64,000 nucleotides of DNA from Oscheius dolichura. Taxonomy: Eukaryota > Nematoda > Chromadorea > Rhabditida > Rhabditidae. The notes below the pieces were generated by a model, which had not been told where the DNA came from, searched no databases, and saw nothing but the letters and a program-made list of their open reading frames with translations. The stretch is from the NCBI GenBank assembly GCA_932521035.1, contig OW051493.1, positions 1,674,001 through 1,738,000 on the forward strand. Direction: 5' to 3'. This document shows, piece by piece, positions 46,957 to 57,215 of this stretch. The stretch's first letter is position 1, and every line of letters starts with the position of its first letter. The position numbers and the translations under genes were made by a program.

Positions 46957-49900
46957 ATGGGCTATAACTACAACTATGATATTGCTACTTCTAGGACGAA
47001 GGTCATCCTCAAGCTCTTCTTTCGGTAGGTTCGGAAAATTTCATGCTTTATGGGATGGATATAAACTTTTTTCAACAAAGAATTTCATTGGCTGTATACT
47101 GTATACTTCACCTTTGCAGCTAGACAAAAGCATAAATTTGAATATTTTATAGTTCCTCCCTTTTTGAATTTGTTATTATTTTTCTGGGTTTACCAGGAGT
47201 TCAAATACGGCAACTAATGAGATAGGCTAGTTGATATGACTTATTGTGAGGTAAAAATGGCCGAAATTTCCAGATTTTTATGTTCCACGAGATAGATTTC
47301 GTATCGTAATTCTCTCCGAGGGACTGTCATGAAGCTTATATATTATTCATTTCAGATGGCGCGGTTCCGTCTGGCAAGCCGTCTGGGTCGAGTTGGTCAT
47401 TTGGCTAGCCCTCTACGCCATGGTCTCCGTCATCTACCGGCTTCTCCTTACCCAAAGCCAACAAATGTAATATTACTTACCCAAGATATCCGTATAATGA
47501 CAATTTCCAGAACATTCGAGCATTTAGCCATGTTCTGTGACGCTAGGATTAAATTCATTCCGTTGGATTTCATGTTGTCATTCTTTGTGACTACCGTAGT
47601 CAATCGCTGGGTGATCCAATTCTCCAATATTGGAATGGTTGATCAGTGAGTAATAATCCTGTTTCAGGGAACAATGAGTCATTTTTAGCATTGATTTGTT
47701 TACGTCGTCGTTTGTACGAGGAGCAGATGAAAGAGGACGGCAGCTGAGGAGGAACATTGTACGGTATGTCGGGGAAATGGAAAAAAACTGAAGGAATGGA
47801 GTTACCATGCCTTGAGTATTTCGAGGAGTAATTGAATGAAGTGAAGTGAGGTAAAACTAAGTATCCGGTCCAAAACAGAGAAAGCAACAAAAAGTTGGAG
47901 GGGAATGCATACTCGAAAAATTTTCGGCTTTTGAAGTAAATAAAATACTTGCAAGCAAGAACACTTGACCGAATAGAAAAATTGATTTCGATTCCATTTT
48001 ATGTTCAATGCAAAATATTTAAAAGAAGTTAATTAGACAATAGCGTAGTAGGAAATGTTTGGGGGGTTACTGTAATCAGTGATTACTAATCACAACACCG
48101 GGTCGATTTCTCTGTTTTATGTGAAATCTACAGTATGGGCTCTTATGTAGATTAGTGGTTCAAAGGAATTTTAGTGGTCCGATCAACTTTGGTGGTCCAA
48201 TGGTCAAACTTTTTGTTTTCGATGGAAAAGTAGTAGTTTTATTGGAATTTTTTTGTCGTTGGTATTTCTCGTTGTTAGTCGCTTTATGCCTTTCTACTTC
48301 TCCTGCCGAAGGCAGGCTTAGGCTTAGTCCATCCGGATTTTACTCGTTCACTGCTCTTTTGTGTCACAGAGGAGCCAGTAAATTAACCTTTTTTAAAGGG
48401 ACCTGCAGCGGAGAGGTTATTCTATGAAATATTCGTTGGAAATCTAGTATTTTAGGAAGTTTCCTCAACATTTTCCAAGAAAAGGCCCATTTGAGCACAT
48501 TTGTTATCAAATTACTGATAATGAGACGTGGTACATTAGTTGAGACGCAAATTGAAGAAATTATAAAGCCTCGATAAAACATCTGAATTTCCATACTACC
48601 TCAATTTTCCTTCTTTAGATACTGTGTCTTGTCGCAGGCCATCGTCTTCCGTGACATTCATCTAGGAGTCAGGAAACGGTTCCCAACTCTGGATACCCTC
48701 GTCTCCGCCGGTTTGTAGCCACTTTCCGCTGAAAAATGCTCAGTTTCCCAGGGTTTATGATGAAACACGAACAGGCTAAATACGAGGAGTGTAAATCCCG
48801 CTACCCTAAATATTGGCTCCCGTTCAATTGGGCCCTTCACCTGTTGGAAGAAGCCAAAAATGAAAGACGGGTAGATGGAACAGTACCCCAGAGCACTTTG
48901 GCCACGGTTTGAGCGTTTATCAAAAAAATAAAACGAAGAAATTTCTAGGAAATCCGTAACTTCCAGCAGAATTTGACGGTAATCTGGAATTATGACTGGG
49001 CCCCACTGCCTCTGATGTATCCCCAGCTGGTCTACCTGGCTGTCCATGCCTACTTTTTGGTCACAATCATTGCCCGACAGTTCATCATCAACCCGAACGC
49101 TGATTATAAAACTGAGGTACGCCTTTTTGAAGTAGACTTTGCGGCTTTTCAACTGTAATTCCACAACTGGCCGCCGATTTCTAGCAAAGTTGAAAGAAAA
49201 AGAAAATTTGCTTGGACTAGATTCTTTTTTTATTGAAAAATAGCAAATGTGCATGGGTTTCCACGATTGTCAACGCTGTATCAAACAAAACGAATTTTCT
49301 TCCTTTTCTAACTATTTTGAAAGGAAAAAAACACAATGGAATGGTCTGCATTTCATTTTTATTTCGATTTTGGCACTTAGCCGCCGTAGTATGCTCAATT
49401 CCCTGTTCTCTTGATAAGTGATCACAAAAACATTTGAAATGGGAATTTTTTGTCTATTTTTTTATTCTGAAGTGAGTATTGTTTTCGTGTTTTGAGAAGT
49501 TTTTTTGCTCTTGAACAAAGTGCAATTTCCAACAGAATGTAATGCAAAATGATCAAAGGGACTTCACCGTAGTTCTCATTATTAGTGCACTCTTATGCAA
49601 TCACTAAAACATAACATTTCCTGTAGTAGTCAAAATTTCGCCATACCGTTTATTGTTGTTTTACGCTCCAATCGAACATACTCAGTAATAGTAACTCCAC
49701 TGGCAACTTATACGCGAACGGCGAAACATCCTACTTATGAGGCTCGACAAAAGGAAACCGATGCTTCTAGTCCGACTGGAATGATGGAAAAGTTTCATTT
49801 GATCCTTTTTATGGTATTGCCAGTTTCGCCATTAGATTCTCTACTTTTGAAATGTCTTGTAGTGCTGGCAATACATTAAATTTTTAACTTTTCGATATAT

Positions 49901-52900
49901 CAATCGATGAGAGAAACTATTGAAATCACTATTCTAAAAAGAGAAACTCAAAGAAAAACTGTGGTTTGACAGGAGTGTACAAAAAGGGGGCGATAATGGA
50001 AGAGCTGTGCGCGTCAAAGTTACCTTCCCGGAGCTGGCACTACCCCGATGTAAAGTCAAACCGCGATTGGCTGACCTTGAAACTATATAAGATAGCCATG
50101 AAACTGTGCATAGTTCTTTTCCAATGGATAGGGTTACAGTAATCCGGTGTTTTCTTGAAAATCAGGCAACATTTGAGAATTTGTTCGCGAATCCCAAAAT
50201 GGTCTCGAATAGAGAGAGTACTGTAGCCCTATCCGTTGAAAAAGACCTATAATTGTGTAGCTAGGAAAAGAAATTTAGCGCTTCAATCACTTTTTATAAA
50301 ATAGGAAATAGAGAAATTCGTCGATTCTATGTAGTTTTCGCCTTGAGAATCAATTTTTCTAACTTTTCACCTGGGCCATAATAGTTCCATTTACATAAAC
50401 TAACTGATAGTTTTACCAAACCAATAAGACTCTTTTCAGCTGGATATCTACGTTCCCTTCATGTCCATCCTCGAGGTAACCCCCCTCCCGCCTGTCTTAT
50501 TCTCCTCTTCAGTTTATTTTCTACATGGGTTGGTTGAAAGTGGCTATGGCGCTGTTGAATCCATTCGGAGATGACGAAGAAGACGTCGACTGTAACTTCC
50601 TCTTGGATCGGAACCTGAGCATCGCCTTGGCTGCCGTGGATGAGACTTACGACAGTGCACCGGCCCTGGCTCCCGATGTGTTCTACAACGACACCGTTAG
50701 CCCGCTCTATTCGGAAGAAGCGGCAGCAATGGAAGTCAACTTCTACGTGGGAACTGCTAATCGAGTCCAGTTAGTCTCCTTTTTCTTTTTTTCAATGAAT
50801 CCTGTAAAATGACAAACGGACCATAATATCCCGGAAAATATGAAAATAATGGGAATAAAACTACGATGTATTGAAAAGAACTAAACTTTTTATTTCTTAT
50901 GTATTAGTCAAAGCATAAAAAGAAGAATATTCTGGAGCGCTACTCTTTTGTTTCTTTGACTAAAAATGTTCTTTCCTTGTATAAATTACGAAAATTTCTA
51001 TTAGAAAACAAGGAGTTTTCCATATTTTTACTTGAAAAATGCCAATGAAACCGAATTAATTACTCAACACTAATTAGCTCTTGTAAAATAGTTAATCACT
51101 ACAAAACTTCAAAAATTGAATGATAACAATTACAGAGTAACCAATAAAAATGACATATTGCCCATTTCTTATGTATCAGGCAAAGCATAAAGGAAAAAGG
51201 TTTTCTTCAACACTACTTGTCCAACCACGTCCTTTTTTGACAAAAAAATTTTTCTTTCTGGTATAACGGCATCAAAGTTTACAAGAAAAGATGGATTTCA
51301 ATCAAAAAGAGAGGATATCATTTTGTTGTGGTCTTTATGCTGCATTTCAATGACGTTGACGTTATCTTGACAAAAAACCCAAAGTCAATCATACTAGAAA
51401 CGAAATTGGGAAGACAATCAACTTTTATGTAGATTGCAAAACAACCAAAGCCCCCTTTTCCGTGATCATTTGATGCCAAAATAAGCTAAATTCGTCCAAA
51501 ATGTGTGTATTTTCCAGAATTCCGAAGAAGATGACCGAAGTGACGATGCTGCCCCATCCGGTAAATGAGAAAATCGACAGATTCCTACACACTACGGCCA
51601 GAAACAACAGAATCGCTACTATTCCACTTATCAAGGAGTCAAATCCATTGTAAGTTTTGGTATTGTTTAGTTCTGAAACAATCTGAGAATCTATCGCGAG
51701 CTGGTTATACCTCCACGCTGGAAAATGAATAAGTTGAACTGAAAAGTGGGTCAGGAAAATGGACACAAATTTATAGGACAAATGCATTACCGTAACCCGC
51801 TAAAATAGCAAATGTTCGGGGGAGATAATAGCTCTTCTGAACTGGATTGTACTTGGAACGAAATTCTAAATACGAAAATTAAAACGAGAAAAATTCCCAA
51901 TCTACCTGGTTATTCTCTTTGTCACTACTTTTTCTTTTTACATTTTATGTATCGGCTAGTATACTTATCAGTTCGAAACTAATCGCTTGATACCAGGCAT
52001 TTTCTCTCCCTTGAGATTTTCATATTTTCCAGAGTATCAGGGGTAGTTTGAATAGAAAGAATTGCATCCGTCAGTACTGAAGTTCGGCCTTTGATTGTTG
52101 ATACAGTAATCCAACTTCCTTATATGTTTTCTCCGCTTCTCCTTTTCGTTCTGTACTACTCCTAGCTATCAGGCTTCGAGATATAACTGGCAATATTTTG
52201 TCTAGACGTTCTAAATACGGCACATCGAACGAAAACAACCATTTTTATGCCGTATGGAAGCGATATTCTGTTCTATATTACCGTGAAGTCTATTGAGCCT
52301 GGAATACAATACGTTCAAATCTTCATACTGAAGAAATAACATGGGCGAAACTGGAACCTTCGAGTCAAATTCCTTCAAAAATTTTTCGAGTCAAATTCCT
52401 TCAAAAATTCTAGTTTTCCTCTGTATCAGGGATAGTTTGAATAGTGGAATTTCATTTTCATAAACATTCCGATACCCTCGTTGATTTGTGTTACAGTACC
52501 CAGCTTCCTTAGTGAAAGAGTATTCCCGGTTTCTTCCTTCGCCATTCGTATCCAAAACTTTCTAAATCCCTGCATCCGTTGGTAAAACTGATAATAATCG
52601 AACTACAATTGTTATAGACACAATATGGGACCAAATGAAGGGGTTACGCTTTTGTAAAGCGATTATTTTTTGTTTTACGGTACTTTTATAAGGGCTATCG
52701 CGGCCTGAAATACGTTGGGTTGATACTAAATGTAAGGGTGGTTTAGACAAATTACTGTAAAAATTGTGTTTTTCTGTATTAAGAGTCGTTTATTATGGGA
52801 ATTCATGAACTAATCTAGTCCATCCATATGGCTACAGTAATCCAGTACCTTGTTCCCGTGGAGGGATTTCCTCCTGTTTCTGCTTCCCCCTCCGCTTGTT

Positions 52901-54248
52901 TTCCCTCCACTCTTCCCCGCAACCGAAAACAAATGACGCCGCCTCCCACGGCCCTCTTGAACAATCGTTGAACTTCCAGAGATCCCGTCAAAACGTCTCT
53001 GACCAGCCAGCTGAAAAATATCTTCAGAAGGAGGAAAATCTCAAGGTTTTCGGCTAATTTTTACCGAGGAAACTGCAGTTTTCAGCATTTCAAGTGATCT
53101 ATCCAATATTTCACAGAATATCACTGGTAGCGGAAATGGAAAGAAGACGAAGAACAGCAGCTGTGTTACGGCCACTACTTTTGTAAATATTGGTCAGTTT
53201 TATTGCTCCTTATGCTAATGGCATGGGCCAATGAGAATCTGAAATAATTTTTCGTATTTCATGACCGACTGAAGTAGTTTTCATTTTTTCAACAATTCAG
53301 TAAGACGTGCTAATTTATTTTTTAGCCTTGCCTAGGGCTGCCAGGCGTTATTTTGTACGTAATGTTCTTTTCGTCACGTTACCTCCCCGAAAAATACATT
53401 TCTTTGAGAACTGCATTTATCTTTTGTGTTCATGTAAACTGAATTATAAAGCGAGATGACGTCTTGCGTAGACTAGAAAAAAAAATCGGTTATTTTGTAC
53501 CTAGATTTCCTGCAAAACGTTATTACGTTTTACAGATCGGTTTTTGGTGCTTTTCTTATTTTTTTTACTGGTAAATGTAGCTAACGTCATGAGTAAAAAC
53601 ATAAACACAAAAGATAAATGCAGTTCTCAAAGAAGTGTATTTTTCAGGGAGGTAACGTGACGAAAAAAACATTGCGTACAAAATAACGCCTGGCAACCCT
53701 ACCTTGCCTCTTACCGTACTCCCATCACCAAAATTCTGACTAGAAATTTCATTTTTCGATATCTCCCAATAAAATAACGTTTATTCAATGGAAAGCTACA
53801 TTTTGGGGATTACGGTAGCTTTTTAGCCGAATAAACCAATTTTTACTGTTAAACGTGCCCTGATACGGTATTATCTCTAATAGAAGTCCGCCCATGCTTA
53901 TTTGTTAACGCTCGTTTCTGGGTGTTTTGATAAGAAAAAATAGATTATCCACGCTTTTTGGGGGTATTAGAATGAATTAAGTTACAATAATGTTCACTTT
54001 TAAAAAAAAAGTATAGTAGTTATCAACAAATGCTTTATAAGGATCAACTGAAACTAAACTTTTTTCCATATTTCAAGTCCAATTTATAAGTAGCTTTCCT
54101 TCTTTATCATAATTTACCTGCCTCAAATTTCAAATATCTTTCTCTCCCTGTTTCTTCAAACAAATGATCCATTCTTTTTTTAGATACACCGGTAGCCGAG
54201 CGTGAAAACAACGAGCTCAAGTGGGAGAACACTCCAAATGACCAATAA
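46957..54248 (+). CDS. Bestrophin family anion channel (13 exons, 488 aa)
   Basis: Exons: 46957-47024, 47356-47466, 47511-47645, 47689-47763, 48619-48710, 48752-48906, 48949-49116, 50440-50475, 50513-50769, 51518-51649, 52980-53045, 53086-53192, 54184-54248, all in phase. Bestrophins are pentameric Ca2+-activated chloride channels of the plasma membrane. Visible marks: RWRGSVWQAVW at 23-33, a first helix to about residue 54, neck residues I76, F80 and F84, RRNIVRYCVLSQ, VRKRFPTLDTLVSAG, YWLPFNWALHL, NYDWAPLPLMYPQLVYLAVH, ARQFIINP, GWLKVAMALLNPFG, and an acidic clasp DDEED at 300-304. The neck and clasp positions agree with vertebrate numbering, which supports the chosen ATG. The segment after the second helix (NRWVIQFSNIGMVD) is more divergent than usual. 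The C-terminal tail after about residue 410 is short, Ser/Lys-rich and polar. Nematodes have many bestrophin paralogues, so no number is assigned. Confidence 0.93.
50109..50250. repeat. Small inverted repeat in bestrophin intron 7
   Basis: The outer arms ATAGTTCTTTTCCAATGGAT and the complement of ATCCGTTGAAAAAGACCTAT pair, each followed by a GGGYTACAGTA word, around a spacer of about 70 bp. It is non-coding and is probably another small foldback element. Confidence 0.5.
50890..51270. repeat. Diverged tandem duplication in bestrophin intron 9
   Basis: TTCTTATGTATTAGTCAAAG followed by CATAAAAAGAAGAATATTCT (near 50895-50935) recurs as TTCTTATGTATCAGGCAAAG with CATAAAGGAAAAAGGTTTTC (near 51167-51207). 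Both are followed by CTACT-TTT and TTTGAC-AAAAA words. The offset is about 272 bp. Confidence 0.55.
52020..52545. repeat. Diverged tandem duplication in bestrophin intron 10
   Basis: TATCAGGGGTAGTTTGAATAG (near 52037) recurs as TATCAGGGATAGTTTGAATAG (near 52425). The following blocks around TTGATTGTTGATACAGTAAT and CTTCCTTA recur as TTGATTTGTGTTACAGTACC and CTTCCTTA. The offset is about 390 bp. A shorter perfect tandem pair, TCGAGTCAAATTCCTTCAAA, sits at about 52358-52407. Confidence 0.55.
53333..53701. mobile_element. hAT-like foldback MITE with 7-bp target duplication
   Basis: Ends TAGGGCTGCCAGGCGTTATT and the complement of AATAACGCCTGGCAACCCTA form good inverted repeats of at least 25 bp. 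Farther in, TACCTCCCCGAAAAATACAT pairs with the block near 53640. CCTTGCC flanks it on both sides (53326-53332 and 53702-53708). A TAGGG-TGCCA-type end with a 7-8 bp duplication suggests the hAT superfamily. It sits in the last intron of the bestrophin gene and is too small to encode a transposase. Confidence 0.75.
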
Positions 54249-54257
54249 TCTTATGTC

Positions 54258-54263
54258 AATAAA
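54258..54263 (+). terminator. Polyadenylation signal of the bestrophin gene
   Basis: AATAAA begins ten bases after the TAA at 54246-54248, followed by a T-rich stretch. This tight spacing is usual in nematode genes. Confidence 0.6.
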
Positions 54264-54833
54264 ACTGTCTGCCTTGATCCTCCTGTTCTTCTCTTTTTTA
54301 AAGTTTTACCAGATAAAAAATACACAAAACTCAGAAGAATCCAATAAAGTGAACAGCAGTTGCAACGAGAATACTTTCTATCCTACCCTAATAATAGGCA
54401 GATGTCCGTCTGTATGACCTGTCGTTTGTTCAGATTGACTGGTCAAATGAGAGAGAAGCAGAAAGTTTCGACCGTTTGATCTTTTTCGACTGTCAAATTT
54501 TGATCCGAAAAGAGAATGCCTAGGGGCAGGTGCAACATCGTCTGACGAAGGCGCTGGGCAGGAGAATACCGTGCTGGAGAAGGGGGAGTCGGCTCTGGAG
54601 GAAGGGGGGCCGAGCTGTTTCTCAATAATCTGTGAAGGTAGCCGGCTAAAACTGTTGTGATCCGAATTGCCGGCAAAAAATTATAATAGCCAAACACTGG
54701 CAAACGCGACAGCTGCAACAATTTCCGTTTCTTATCAAAGTCTCCCTTATCAGGACCTTTGCCTGCCTCTTCCCTTGTTCAAATCCACTTTTCCCATTTC
54801 TCAACCTTTCCATAAACTATTTCAGCTACTCTA
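54264..54833. other. Intergenic region between bestrophin and the kelch gene
   Basis: No gene is supported. A 24-bp word at 54380-54403 (core CTACCCTAATAATAGGCAGA) is identical to 9294-9317. The 92-codon minus-strand frame at 54443-54721 is Pro-rich and shows no domain. The end of the region holds the acceptor TATTTCAG before the kelch start. Confidence 0.45.
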
Positions 54834-56568
54834 ATGGCAACTAATCCTTCTGAAGCGAATATCCACCCGCTGATTATGGACCTAATGAGAAGAATAAGTA
54901 GGCTGGAGGCGGAAAATAGAGAATTGAAGAGGAAAATGGAGCAGAACTCGGGTAGAAACGGTGTGTTGGGGGGAGATAATGAGTCTTTCAAAAATATGAA
55001 ATAGATGCGTTAGCGATAGAAAATGAGGAGATGAAACGAATTCGACGGGAAACAGAAGATGGCTTGAGTTCGATACGAAATGACTTTTCAGGGAGATTGA
55101 AAGAAGTATCCGACAAGCAACAAGGGGGTGAGAAATCATTGAAACCTTTTAGAACTCGAGAGAAATTTCAGTTTCCGATGCTATAACGGCTTTACAGGAA
55201 GAAAAAAGACAATTGATCCCAGGACAAGTGGATAAGGGAACGGTGGGGTATTGTGGAAGAGAATAATTAACATTCTTTTAGATTTTAGTCCTTGGAGGAA
55301 TAGGTGATAATTGGAGTGATGAAATGGTCATTTTGAAACAAGACAAATGGATCAAATTGACATTGAAATTACCGAAAGAACTTCGTGGCGGAGGTGCAGT
55401 ATATCTGGATGGAGAAATCTATATATTCGGTGGTTTTTGGATGGCTAAAGAATTATACAAATTGGATAACAAAACATTGAAATGGATACGATTGGCAGAT
55501 ATGAATGAGGGACGAGCGGGTATTTCAAATAGCAGTGTGGAATGGAATGGATCCATCTGGGTGTTTGGAGGAGTCAGATTAAAAAGTGTGAAACGATATG
55601 ATCCGAAGGAGAACAAATGGATTAAAATGCCGTGAGTTGAATACTTTTCCCCCATTTTTCTCTTCTTCTATAGTCGGTTTCCAACGGCCGGTTTTTGATT
55701 ACGGGACCATTTGGGAACTTGGCGAACGAAATGTGCCTGCTTTGAAATCTCAACCTGGAAATTCAGACGTTTTTGTTCGCGAAAATGTCAAATGGTCCCG
55801 TAGTTGAAACCCCGGTAGTCGGAAAAAAGGCCAAAATAAAACTAGACTTGGACGAGCAAAGGAGTTATTAGAGCGAGACGTGATCACGAGTCTGTCTCTC
55901 GACCAAACAAGATCCACACCAGGACTGTGCGGGGTTCCCGTCCCGTTTTGAAATGGCCATCCCGCACAGCCCTGATCCACACTCAAGACGAGGTTCGTCT
56001 CTCAAACGAGATGATACAACATCTGATACAAGGCTCAATCAGGGCTAATCAATATTTTAGGGACATGAAATATTCGCGATGGGATGCAGCTGCAGCAGTT
56101 CATAATGGCAAATTCATTGTCTGTGGTGGATTTGATCGCCCAAATCGTTTGAAAAGTGTGGAATGTTTCGACCCGGAGAGTGGTGTCTGGACGGAGCTGA
56201 ATGATATGCCAACACCTCTTTCTCATCATTCTCTTGTTTCTCATGGAAATAATTTCATTTTAATGGGAGGGTATGATGGAAAGACAGCATTCAATACTGT
56301 ACTGGAAGTGAGTAATCTAGAAGGAAAAGGAACATGGAAAGAACTGCCACCAATGAAACAACCTCGAAATTGCTTTTCTGCAGCAGTCCTTGACAATGAG
56401 ATTTTTGTAATTGGAGGATGTGGCACAGGCAAATTACTCGATAAAACTGAAATATTTGATGGAAAAAGCTGGAAAGAGGGTCTCCAGCTTCCCAATCGGT
56501 GCTTTAATATGTCTTCAATTGTTATTCCCCGCCATTTGGCTGATATCCTTTCTAATTACACAGAGTAA
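54834..56568 (+). CDS. Coiled-coil and kelch-repeat protein (5 exons, 389 aa)
   Basis: Exons: 54834-54951, 55005-55127, 55172-55242, 55282-55631, 56061-56568, all in phase. The ATG follows an acceptor (CTATTTCAG) by eight bases, which suggests trans-splicing. Residues about 14-100 are charged with heptad-like spacing (RRISRLEAENRELKRKMEQ) and should form a coiled coil. From about residue 105 to the end there are five or six kelch repeats, each with a hydrophobic strand ending in a Gly pair (VLGG, IFGG, VFGG, VCGG, LMGG, VIGG) and a later Trp (KWIRL, KWIKM, VWTEL, TWKEL, SWKEG). These build a beta-propeller used for protein binding. No BTB or BACK domain is present, so it is not a standard cullin-3 adaptor. 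Partner and pathway are unknown. Intron 4 carries foldback elements. Confidence 0.85.
55672..55828. mobile_element. TATAGTC-ended foldback element (copy 3) in kelch intron 4
   Basis: It begins TATAGTCGGTTTCCAACGG and contains GGGACCATTTGGGAACTTGG, shared with the copy at 15331. The right arm (CGCGAAAATGTCAAATGGTC, then CCGTAG) pairs with the left interior. It ends near GGTAGTCGG. Together with 8726 and 15331 it defines a three-copy family in the window. Confidence 0.65.
55905..55995. repeat. Second inverted repeat in kelch intron 4
   Basis: AGGACTGTGCGGG near 55920 pairs with CCCGCACAGCCCT near 55961, flanked by GATCCACAC on both sides in direct orientation. It lies between the element at 55672 and the acceptor at 56060, so it makes up much of the long fourth intron. 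Origin unknown. Confidence 0.45.
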
Positions 56569-56582
56569 TCCCCTATTAAACA

Positions 56583-56588
56583 AATAAA
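56583..56588 (+). terminator. Polyadenylation signal of the kelch gene
   Basis: AATAAA starts 15 bases after the TAA that ends the reading frame at 56568. Confidence 0.6.
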
Positions 56589-56779
56589 TCTTTCCCTTCC
56601 TTTAAAGTATTCCTATTCAAGAGGATTCATTTCAAAAATTGTTGAAAATGTGGTGTTTTGTGTTTTTTGATCCTTATCTAAAGCTACGAAACCGTAGCAG
56701 AATCGTTGTCGCAATAATTTTTGTGTGGTTTGTACCGTGAAATTTATTTGTAACGGAATTTAAGTCGACGATAAGAATT

Positions 56780-57048
56780 GTTATTATAGTAGGGTGATGG
56801 ATAAGTCCTGTCAATGACCTCATAACTTTTGATAGAGACCGTTTTACAGTACACATGAGCACTTCCTATGTAGATGTCGGCGGCCGCCGGCCGCCGTAGG
56901 CGCGGGGTGAGACTGGAACGCGAGCCTAGGCTCTTGCCCGCGAGCATAACTGGGTCAACCTAGTCTAGCATAACTTTTGGCGATCTATCGAATGGTGTGG
57001 GTCTTGTCGCGTGAAGCCACCTTAAAGTTAAAAGGTTCCTTTGTAAGT
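56780..57048. mobile_element. One-ended relative of the CAAGGGAACC foldback family
   Basis: The right end (GCGTGAAGCCACCTTAAA, then AAAAGGTTCCTTTG followed by TAA) matches the right ends at 5114 and 13117, and GGCGATCTATCGAATGGTGT matches the next inner block. No inverted left arm is found. The left part is GC-rich (GGCGGCCGCCGGCCGCC is itself palindromic). It is a truncated or rearranged copy between the kelch and receptor genes; the left edge is approximate. Confidence 0.55.
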
Positions 57049-57215
57049 AGATAATCTTTTTCCTGTAAGCTGTGGTCAAAACTATCACCTGTTCCATTAT
57101 ACTGCCAGTAGTCTACCAGATTTTCGATATATGGAAGCTAATTGAATGCTATAAAAATCCACCTGCTGCATGATATCCACCTCCTCTATTGACGCGTTCA
57201 TTTGTTCTCTATGAA

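Noticed and set aside
8196-47667. CTGTTTCA words (for example near 8203, 22086 and 47660) as nematode piRNA upstream motifs
   Set aside because: Only isolated words were seen, without the AT-rich context and clustering of true 21U-RNA loci. An 8-mer is expected several times by chance.
48658-49254. 198-codon minus-strand frame, the longest but one in the window
   Set aside because: It runs antisense across bestrophin exons 5-7, whose plus-strand reading is strongly supported by family motifs. No domain or splice context on the minus strand.
54443-54721. 92-codon Pro-rich minus-strand frame between bestrophin and kelch
   Set aside because: No start context, no splice sites and no family match. 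It lies in a GC-richer patch where open frames are expected.
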